Origin: Nymphaea colorata
Taxonomy: Eukaryota > Streptophyta > Magnoliopsida > Nymphaeales > Nymphaeaceae
NCBI RefSeq assembly: GCF_008831285.2
Contig: NC_045139.1
Coordinates: 16,352,354-16,412,353 of the forward strand
DNA: 60,000 bases
Direction of reading: 5' to 3'
The first letter of the stretch is position 1; each line of letters opens with the position of its first letter. Below the pieces are notes generated by a model. The model was not told the origin of the DNA. It saw only the letters and a list, made by a program, of their open reading frames with translations, and did not search any database. Below are positions 51,013 to 60,000 of the stretch, in pieces. Position numbers and translations under genes: made by a program.

Positions 51013-53009
51013 GTCCAAGTAAGTAGCACCCACGAGAATCCAACTGATGACCGCGCTTTCACCGACCCATCAGTCTGACCAGCTACGCTACACCACTTGG
51101 CACTTTTGAATGTCTGGGGACAGCGTGATCTTATCAAGTGAGATACAACTTACTCTTCTTGGGTATTGTCATCTTGCGTTTGATGGCGAAGTTGTTTCCC
51201 ATGCACCACACTCACATGATGCTTAGCCCCCCTCAACGGATCACACCCTTAAAGTTTCTTCCTGCAGCCACTCTGAGAAAACTTGGGACCAACACAGCCC
51301 CACATGCAAAAGTCCAAAAACATAAAGTTGGAAGGGGTTAACTACATGAGATTGTGGCTTTTTTGCTTTTCTCTCCACAATTTGGCCCAGATGCAAACTC
51401 TTTGGAGAATATGGCTGTTCCTAATGAAGAAAGAAAAGGAAACCATCTTTTTGTGGACTGAGTTACTGGCCAACTTCGTTACAACTCCTTATGTGATCCA
51501 CTAACAGGCATTTGACCTATTCAAGTATGATTTCTTTCTCTGGTAATCAGCTGATCAGAAATTCAAACCTTATCCAAATGATATTTATTTGAAGGTCCCC
51601 TTCCACGATGAAGATTAAATTCAAACTTATCCAAATGATAGTTTGTGTCAAAATTTGTTTGAGGGTGACAACAGTTTGGATCTAGATCAAATACAGCTGT
51701 TGTTCTTGTTAAGAACGAGGCTCTCTCACACTCTCTCTCTCTTAACATACCAAGAGAAGAAAGCAGAAGAAGAGAAAAAAGAAGGTTTTTCAAAGATTTA
51801 CATGGTTTAGAGATAGAGTTCTCTTAGGTCCATGGTTGCCACATAGAGGTTTTTTTTCATTACCACAGAAGACTGAAGAATACAAAGCAAACCAGTCCCC
51901 TCGTAAACATAGGAATTAAGGCAAAGCCGCAAAATATAACATTACATAAATGCCTTTACAAAAACCCTATCCTGCTAAGCGGATAAGAATAGACTATTAA
52001 GTATGGATCAGACTCTACAGACTAGCAATTCTAACTAGATAAGAATAGGCTTATCTAATTGGCTAGGGCTTAGGGTTTTGGGGTTTAGAAAGAAAAAGCT
52101 GGCGGTTACTGATTCTTACTAATTCACCCAACTTATGAATCTTGGTTGTGTTCTAACTGAAAAAAAAAAAAACCTAAATTCAGCTTGAAAATGACTCCAA
52201 CAAATCGACATCCCTGGCTAGTTGCAGCCATGAGTTGCATTTTCAAACTGGCACGCAATTAGGAAAGCCGCTTTCTGGGGAAGAAAGTAAAGATCCCGGA
52301 GGGCCACCACCATGGGCATGCATCTCTTTCAGGCAAGATACTTCCGTAGATACAGCTTCAACTCTGCTTTGGACTAAAAAGCAAGATGTGATTGATGAAT
52401 CCATGCACTTTATGTCGTAAGATCAATTAGCCTTCCAAAGAAAGCAAACGTTCATGGCCTCAAGTGTGTTCCTTTGTTAGTGTGATATATATCACCCATC
52501 TTCTCAATTAAGCAATCTATATCAAACATGCAATTTTGTGTGCGTTGCAGAATATCAAACATGCAATCTATAGGTGAATATTTTTGTTCAAAATGACCTA
52601 GCTCTTTCTTGGTAACCGAAGTTAGATAATGAAAAGCTTAAAAAATTAACCCAAGAGAGTTAAAATATTTGTGGGGACCTTCTTTAATTTAGTTGACATG
52701 AGAGTGCACCGTAAGTGAACAGTCTGACTGTCTTCTCCTCCAACGTTAGCAAAATAATGTGGGGCCAACCAAAGCCCGGTATTTCTTGCAAGGAGAGAAA
52801 GTGCAGGACACTATTGTTCTGTGTTTTATTAGAAGAAGGTGTTCTGGTAATAAAGCTCAAGCACTACTTTTTTCTCCTACGTCCTATTTTGACTAGCATA
52901 TATCAGTTAGAGAATAGCTTTCTGCTACCCCACCGGGTCAAACCGGACACCGGCCATGATAAAAGACTACGGGCAAGCCTGTCAACTTCTCGGCTGGGGC
53001 TGGATAATA

Positions 53010-53040
<31 letters not shown>

Positions 53041-53158
53041 CTTGTAAATATACGTTTATATATTAAATTTATGTATTTTAATATTGAAATTGGGTAAGGT
53101 TGAGCTGGGTAAGTTTCAGTCCAATGCCTAGCCTTAGTAGCAGCTAATTTCTGTCAAC
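51013..53158. other. Intergenic DNA without a supported gene
   Basis: No family is recognised in any frame. An AT microsatellite lies at about 52990-53029. The rest is unremarkable AT-rich sequence. Confidence 0.45.
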
Positions 53159-53580
53159 TAAGGATGTTGATATATCCGATTAATTTGAATTGGATGTGTG
53201 ATTGAATTGTTCCCCCAAAAAAGTTTAAATATAAAAAAAAATAATATCTTATTGAAAAAACAAATTGAATTCAGATTTAAAAAATGACATATGATCAGTT
53301 TGAATTTGTATTTGGTTGCACATAAATATCCAATCAAATTTGGTTTCACTCATACTTAATTTTAAAGAGTATTTTATATCTAATGCCTTTACATTTTGAA
53401 AATCAGTGGGATTTAGTTTAAAATTCAGATGTGGATGTTAAATCCAATTCAGATTGTAAAATCTGGTTCCAGATTTAAATTCATATAAGAATTTTTGTCA
53501 CTCATACTCAAATCCCAACACGTGAATCCGAGGATAAGGTAAGACTACATCTGTTCGAATTCGATCCATTGGCATCCAAA
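53159..53580. mobile_element. Diverged inverted-repeat element, possibly hAT-like
   Basis: The left end AAGGATGTTGATATATCCGATTAA and the right end, read inward (TTGGATGCCAATGGATCGAATTCG), are imperfect inverted copies. The interior is rich in GATTTAAATTC/GAATTGGAT words in both orientations. Similar words occur at 5027-5390 and 40640-40740. No target duplication was established. Confidence 0.35.
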
Positions 53581-56482
53581 CCAGACAACTTTCATTATAA
53601 AATTCAAAGGACTTAGAACTACAAAATTGAAATTTAGAGACTCAAAACATCAAGATTTGATTTCTGAACAAGGAGCTTTCTCTAGACTGGCCAGTACTTG
53701 GGTTCATTATGTGATCTCTTATAAAAGGTGTTTGATAAGAAAAACAGTGTTTTTCAAAATACGCTTGCTAGAACACATGCTTCAAATCCACCTTGATCTT
53801 GTTTTAGGAAACATGCACATCATCACAAGTTTGGTGCTTGCTTATAAGGGCAGAGCGAGGAGGCCGGCTGGGGCTTCTGCCTTTCTTTCAAAAAAAAAAA
53901 AAAAAATTACATGTAAATTTTAAAAAAAATTATTCATCCTACATAAAAAAAATGGAAAATTATATTTTAACTCCTTTTAAACTATAAAAATTTCCTTACT
54001 CCACTGCATGTTCCGTTAAAAAGTGATATTCATAATGATACTAATAACATTTTTGCAATGGATGATATTTTAAAAACGTGTTCTACGAAATATATGTTTT
54101 TGAAAGTGTTTGTACTTTGTAGAGTACAACCACATGTGTTCCTCATCGACCCGAGTACTCGAGTCGGTTGTAGTAAATCCCACTATGGTGGCAGAAGTTG
54201 ACGGGCACCTGCAATTGTCATCCGTTCCAGACAATCATGTTCCTGTTCCCACTCAGACAAAGAAGCCATTGCTGGGGACTCGTGCACATGCCATGTCTGG
54301 GCCAACTTGAAGCAGCAAGGGGAGAAAAAAAGAAGAAGGGGAGCCCATGAGATGACCGATCATTTACCAATTGACCAAACTGGGCCACCCCACGACACCG
54401 ACTGCAGTTGGCAGCTTCCATGGCTCGACAGGCGTCGCCTGCTTGAGCAGCAGACTGCTTTGGACGGAACTCGGCACAGCAGATACCAGCTGGGCATAAA
54501 GCTCACAGTGTTGGCGAAGTCCCCACCAATATTGGCTTCATCTGCCGAGCGCCGGCATATGGAAATATATTCGCAGCAACTGTTAAAAGACTGGTCACTC
54601 TGGTTGTTTTCAGGTGCATGCAAAAGATCATGACTTCTCTTGTCTTTAAATTTGCAATGGGTCATTTCAGGATTTCAGATTTGATCTTATGATCAAGACT
54701 TCTTACATGATCAAATCTCTCCTCTCTTCTCAGGTCTTCCTCCAATTTCTTCTAGATTCAGACTCGTTACCAATGTAAAGATTGTGAAAGAGGGGATCTC
54801 AGTTTCTGAACTTTTAGGTTTTGAGACGATAAAATTTCTAAGTTCAGTCAGATCTTGAATGTTGGTGTTCTTCCATCTCAAATTCTTTGAATTTAAGAGC
54901 ATCTCAACCCGATAGTGATAGCGAAACAATCAACTTACGTCATAAGGTTTGGAATTTTTATTTCTACTGGTGCAACAATTCAAGGAACGAAGCATTGAAA
55001 TAATTTGACTCTACCTTTATTCTCTAAACAAGTAGTGGTTGATGGAGGGGAGGGCCCCTCTGCTCCGTCACATGATTCAAAGATTTAAATGGTTCGTCGA
55101 TCATCAGCTCCGCCGAACCTTTCCCTGAGAACATTAATTTATTTCATTTTTGGTGATGCCTGCGGTTGGAGGATAGACCCATCTGAAATTTTCATCGTTA
55201 AAATGATCTCAGCTTCGGCGCTTGTTCAATTTAATTTGTCGGCCGCAGGGGACAGGTTTCCCAACCAAAGAACAGTTTCTCTATTACCCAGGAAAAAACA
55301 CAAAAGCCAGAACGAAATTCTATTAAAGTATTGATGCCAGTTCCAACTCTATCCTGTGGTTGGTCTATTAAAATATTGATGCAGTTCCAGTGGATGGTCT
55401 CTTGCTTCTTCCCTCTTGTTATTCATGGGGAGGGTGCAACAGTTCCAATCCCAATGTTGAAACACAAAACCCAAGATTCCTGTACATAAGAATGTCAACA
55501 AACGATTGAAAGAGAGAAAGAAAACTGTGGGTGCGGTTTTGGTAAGTTCACAAAGTTTTTGGTGCTATACCATACAAGAGATAGAAAGAGAGAAAAAAAA
55601 AAGAGAGAGAAGGACAAATCAATTCACATACTACACATTATTTCATTAAAAATCTCTCTCTCTCTCTCTGCAGAAGCTGTGCTCTACCATATATGGGTCC
55701 CCTTTGTGTATGATGGAGCACATTGACGTGAAGCAAAAGTTGATAAAGTAAAACAGATATTTTGTGCTTTAAAAAGTTGGGAAGGACAGTGGAGTGGGCA
55801 GCGGCAGCCTGCCCTAGCCGGCTAGGCAGGTAGCCCTGTACGGTTGGGCCCAAATCATTGAAGGAAGGAGGACGAGATCTAGAGACCTGTCCTCTTTTCA
55901 ACCGTGACACGGCCACCATCACCCCCACTATTTTCTCTTAGATCATACGCAGCGACACTGTAAGTACATGATCGATGAGATGCTTCCTTGCCTAATCCAA
56001 GCTCCACCACCCTATTCAGAGTTCAGATCACTCAGAGAAGGGAGAGAACAAAAGAATTTTGTGGCAGAAAGACAGATCTTCTCTGACAGAACAATTTCTG
56101 ACACAGGTTCTGCAATTTTATAACATGAACAACAAAATGTATGACAACAGAACAATTTCTGACACAGGCTCTGAAGTTTATATAACATGAACCAATTTCA
56201 AGAGAACACTCCCCAGTAAAAAGGAAGGGGGACAGAGCTCCTTCTCATGAAGCAAACACAACAGACAGGTGCATTCGACAGTAAAAAAAAAAAAAAAAAA
56301 AACTAACACCAAACAAATTGTGAAAAGGAAAACTGTGCAAGCATAAGCACACCAGGTAGAAGACAGTCAAGAAGGAAGACGAAAGAAGGGGAGATTGTTA
56401 AAAAATATATAGAATCTCTGTCCTTCTTCGTCTTCCTCTTTCCGCAAACTGCCAAGTCGAGAGGCCCACGCCACTGTTCATG
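53581..56482. other. Intergenic DNA upstream of the convergent minus-strand gene end
   Basis: It holds a G-rich/poly(A) repeat at about 53845-53990 (GGGCAGAGCGAGGAGGCCGG followed by A17), GA and CT microsatellites at 55580-55670 and an A18 run at 56283-56300. No gene was supported. The last 80-100 bases are probably the 3'UTR of the DUF4408/DUF761 gene. Confidence 0.45.
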
Positions 56483-57747
56483 TCATCGAATGCTTCGGTT
56501 GATCATCTCCTCGTAGCGCTCCTCCGATTCTTGCCTCTGCAGCCACAGGTCGTTCCTCATCTTGGCGATGTACTCGTCGGCCCGCTGCCCCAGCTCTTCC
56601 GCCCCCATCGACCTGTCCCTCTGCTGCAACGCCCTCGACGGCGACCACTCGTTGAACGTCTCCGACTTCTTCATCCGAGTACCCTCCGAACTCGACTCCG
56701 GCACGTGGCCGCGGGTCGTGCTCCATGTCTCGCACTTCTTGAGAAGCCGATCCCCTGTGATTGTCCGCCACGTCTCGTCGATCGAGTCGTGGGCTTCCGA
56801 GTCGTCGTCCTCCTCGGATCCCGGCCATGGAGGGGCGGAGGCAGCCGGGATCCCCACTGTAGCTGAGGCTCCGGCGAAGACAACGACCGGAAGTTCGTCG
56901 GGGGGAAGACCTGTTCGTCTCGAAAATGCCGAACCGGTTTCCGCGTGTTGGGCGGCAACGCAGCCTGCCGCTCTAAGGTCCACGTGGCGGCGCCACTCCC
57001 ACCGTTCTGACGAGGCCTTGGGGCGTCACTCTCGCTGGGCCGCTGCCTGTCCGGCAAACGGCGGGGTTGCGGGGCAGGCTGCGCCGTCGCCTGGTGGATC
57101 GGGACTGCGGCGGCAGCAGGGAGGAGTGGACGGGGCAATTTGTTCGCCGGTGGGGAGAATACCGTTCGGCGGTCAGGCGACTCCGCCACGCCGGCAGGCT
57201 TGTTCCTGTTCGGCGAACGGCTAACCGGCGAGAAGTTGCTGGTTGGCGGGTCTTTGTGCTTCTTCGTTTCTGGTGGCGGACTGTCCTCCACCCGAGGCGG
57301 GATTGTCTCAATAGAGCGGCGGGGATGGGTGGCCAGGTTCCTCTGAGACGGTAAAGCTTCCGGCGAGGGACAGAATTCCGACGTCTCTTGCGGATGGTGA
57401 TAGGTCAAGAGAGGAGAAGGTTGGAGTTTTGGGCGCCCGTCGAAGACCTTTTCAGCCTTCTGGCTCTGGTCTCTCGGCGCGCGCCTGGGCCTGTGGCGGA
57501 GCTTGAAGGAAAAGAAAAGGATGACGCTGATGCAGAAGACTACGATGTCGACCAATGGGCGTCGGATGAAAGCTAGGGAGAAGAAGGATAGAGACATGGG
57601 CCTGACAGTAATGGAGGGAATGGAGGAGACGAGGTAGTTGAAGGACTGAACCTTCCTGGTCAGAGAGCCAACGGACCAGACGACGCCCACCACGAAGAAG
57701 AAGTTCGTCACCACTCGCCACCCTGTTTCCAGAACGTACTTCGCCAT
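56483..57747 (-). CDS. DUF4408/DUF761 membrane protein, two halves in different frames
   Basis: The N-terminal part, read from 57747 (MAKYVLETGW; an ATG four codons upstream at 57759 has a poorer context), has two hydrophobic segments: residues about 13-30 (VVTNFFFVVGVVWSVGSL) and about 68-84 (VDIVVFCISVILFFSF), as in DUF4408. A long Pro/Arg-rich low-complexity linker follows. The C-terminal part is in another frame: an acidic patch (PGSEEDDDSEAHDSIDETW), RMKKSETFNEW, and a DUF761 end (QRADEYIAKMRNDLWLQRQ) closing with a TGA at 56485-56483. The span of 1265 nt is not a multiple of three, so the halves need an intron or carry a frameshift, between about 57025 and 56830. A GT-AG intron 56863-57002 (140 nt) would give 374 aa, but its donor is weak and it is GC-rich. 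The biochemical function of the family is unknown; some members are pathogen-responsive. The gene is much GC-richer than its surroundings. Confidence 0.75.
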
Positions 57748-58260
57748 GGAAATCAGCATCAGGAAGAACTCAGCAAGATGCCCAGACCCCAGTGAAAGAG
57801 AAAAAACAGAAAGGACACTTTTTTTCTTTGTTTTCTGATTTCAAATATGGAAACAGAATCTGGATAAAGCGGGATATAAAAAGCTTCCCTGACAGCACAT
57901 AACTGCCATTAAATCAGAGAGGAGAAGTGATCATAAAGCTGAACCTTCTAAAAACTGAAGGACAGCCGCGGCGAACAAAATCATTAAACAGAAAGCAGAA
58001 GTCCTAAAAAATTCAAACTATAAAGTGTGGAACTCTTTTTCTTCTGAAGAGAACGAAGAGAGAAAAGCAAAAAGAAAGGAGAGAAAGTAAAAACAGAAGA
58101 GCAGAACTTTCAATATCAAACCTTAAAACAGCAAATGCATCTGGAAGAAAGCAGAAAGAATAAAAATGGAGCGAGCGAGCGAGCGAGAGAGAGAGAGAGC
58201 TAGAGAGAGAGAGAGAGCTGGGGGGAAGCAGGCGGCCTCTCTCACTCTCTTATAAAGGGA
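57748..58260 (-). promoter_or_regulatory. Leader and core promoter of the DUF4408/DUF761 gene
   Basis: Read on the minus strand, a TATA-like CCTTTATAAG (58249-58257) is followed within about 30 bases by a long CT tract (58165-58217), the usual layout of a plant TATA box and pyrimidine-rich leader. This places the transcript start near 58220, with a leader of nearly 500 nt. On the plus strand the same site reads TATAAA, but no gene follows on that side. Confidence 0.45.
58165..58217. repeat. GAGC/GA microsatellite
   Basis: Repeated GAGC units pass into GA units, interrupted once by CTA. The tract lies in the likely leader of the minus-strand gene. Confidence 0.85.
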
Positions 58261-60000
58261 GCTCAGGCGACGGATAACGCAAAGCTGCCGGATCGCGAGA
58301 GAGGAGACCTCTCGCCCACGCAATAGTAGTTTTTTTTTTTTCTCTCTTTTTTTCAATAGTGGGGACTAGGCCGTAGGTTTTGCGCGGCTTCTTCTGTAGT
58401 ACCCCTTCACCTGCAGCTTCCTACTCATTGCTACTTGCATATTTCGTGTTCTTTCTTCTTAAATAGTTTCTTACAGATATTAATTCAGTGTCAACATCGA
58501 GAGTTACCAACTAATCCGTTCGATCTTTTTACATGCACTTTCATGCAGATTAGACGCTCCTGGTTGGCCAGAAGTTACTGCAACATCGTTCTTTGAATCG
58601 AATAAATTGAACACATGAAGGTTGCTTATAGCGATCCTGTTCTGGTACTGCAACCTGGCTCAACTTTTCCAATTCAAAACTCATTGGAACATATAAGATG
58701 TATTGATACGTGTAGTATCATCGAACACATATCACAAAAATTTCATTGATTCTTAAAAGCAACAGTTAAATGACAAGAAACGTTATGATTTTTTTTTTGG
58801 GTTTTTCTTGAGGTGGGTGAACTTTTGACCACTGAGAGTCAAGGAAAAGACGATAAGAAAGCTCTGACAATAAACGAGGGAATTAAAACTTGGTCAGAGG
58901 GCATTAATAGTTCAAATTTTAGATGTTTAGAAGTCAGAGGGGCATTAATAGTATGCGTCAATATATAATTAACAAATTTGTGCACTATCTGTATGGGCAA
59001 ATTGCCCACACAAGCCTACACCTGCCAGTGTGATTAGACTTCATCTACAGTCTTCATCTTCAACTTCAACACTGTTGACAACACTTTCTTCTTACCACTC
59101 ACTCACTCACCAACAGTGCCTGTGGTGGTAATATTTTTCTTTGTTCAATGGAACAAATAAATACATATATGGGAGCATTATGTTGAGGCCAACCTTAACC
59201 TGACCCCATTTTCATGCCTTATGCCATCTGATGAAGAAAAACAATCTCAGTCTCTCTCATGAGAATGTTGCCTTTTTTCCGTAAAGATTTTCACTGTTCA
59301 TGGCTCAGGCTAAGAGAGCTTGGCCATATTCCTTAAACCTAACCACCAAAAGAAATATAAATTATATGACATGATTGATCTATGTCGACCCGACACGCCT
59401 CGACTAAAAAAAGCAAGAAGATGGGCATGCATGCGTGAAACGGAACGAAATTTTGGGTATTTAATTTTTCATTAATTGCTCTATTTAGCAAAAAAAAAAA
59501 AACTAGTATGTGGATGGAAGAAAAGTGAAACAAAGGAATGAAAATTTTAGCGTTTATTGGGTTTGGATGATTATTTAAAGAGGAAAGAAAGAAAAGAAAA
59601 ACTAAAAATTGTAGGAAAGAAAGAAAAGAAAAGCTAAAAATTGTATTTGGGTGCAGAGATAAGAGAGAGGGAGAGAAAGAAAGGAAAGAATTTACTATAC
59701 AATCGGTCGAAAAATGGAGACCATGCAGGAGAAAGGAAAAACTATTACTCTCCCTATCCATCTTCCATCTCTTTCCTTGTCTTTCTTTTTTCTTTCCTAA
59801 GAAAGAGGATCTTTCCTTTTTCTTTCCTAAGGGAGAGAAAATCCCTTCCTGCTGTTTCCCTCCATCCAAAAAGAATGTTAAAAGAACTCGATCAATGCTC
59901 CATCTTCATGCTGAAAGGAGCAAAAAGTTCATAGATAAAGCGCATTAATACTACAAATTATAACTTTTGAAAGGCAACCAACATCTAGTGTAAATAATTG
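58261..60000. other. Right-end intergenic DNA
   Basis: No gene was supported. The stretch 59575-59870 is low-complexity purine/pyrimidine sequence. It has a 33-bp direct duplication (GGAAAGAAAGAAAAGAAAA with CTAAAAATTGTA) at 59582-59646 and TTTCTTTCCTAAG repeated near 59785 and 59817. Confidence 0.5.

Noticed and set aside
54307-54665. Overlapping open frames of about 100 codons on both strands
   Set aside because: Neither resembles a known protein; overlap in a short GC-richer patch is expected by chance.
57067-57354. GC-rich open frames on the plus strand opposite the DUF4408/DUF761 gene
   Set aside because: They are shadows of the Pro/Arg-rich linker on the other strand; high GC keeps several frames open.
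59339-59869. Minus-strand open frame of 176 codons
   Set aside because: It is translated purine/pyrimidine low-complexity sequence (runs of F, S, L, K) with duplicated simple-sequence blocks, no domain and no splice structure.
1-60000. CRISPR arrays, rRNA genes, prokaryotic operons or organelle insertions
   Set aside because: No regularly spaced short repeats with unique spacers, no rRNA or organelle gene sequence, and all recognised genes are nuclear plant genes with introns.

Overview
This window is nuclear DNA from a flowering plant. The evidence is split genes with GT-AG introns, an AT-rich background, and plant-specific families: an LEC2/FUS3-type B3 factor, a class VIII myosin, a plant VMA21-like protein and a DUF4408/DUF761 protein. 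Dinucleotide microsatellites and small degraded DNA transposons are abundant. I cannot name the species. The long introns, and a B3 protein with both LEC2-like and FUS3/ABI3-like features, would fit an early-diverging angiosperm, but that is a guess.

Layout. 1-1839 (minus): first coding exon of an F-box/LRR gene whose remainder lies off the left edge. 1840-5900: intergenic, with a palindromic MITE-like element. 6011-13240 (plus): LEC2/FUS3-type B3 transcription factor, reconstructed as eight exons; one B3-domain intron is GC-AG and another carries a compound TC/AT/GT microsatellite. 14761-17200 (minus): small two-membrane-segment VMA21-like V-ATPase assembly factor with a 5'UTR intron. 19129-31961 (minus): complete class VIII myosin, reconstructed as 23 coding exons (3567 nt, 1188 aa) including a 14-nt microexon. 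32000-56400: gene-poor and repeat-rich. It holds a 444-bp hAT-type MITE with an 8-bp target duplication, a four-copy repeat with decaying coding-like sequence, a 1.9-kb foldback, a 220-bp near-perfect hairpin and several other degenerate repeats. 56483-57747 (minus): GC-rich DUF4408/DUF761 membrane protein gene whose two halves lie in different frames. The right end holds its promoter region and low-complexity intergenic DNA.

The genes are unrelated housekeeping and developmental genes. They do not form a cluster or pathway: seed maturation control (B3), actin-based transport and plasmodesmata (myosin VIII), vacuolar proton pump assembly (VMA21), ubiquitin ligase substrate recognition (F-box) and an unknown membrane protein. 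I found no clearly undescribed system. The most unusual items are the foldback, the hairpin, the microexon, the GC-AG intron and the frame break.
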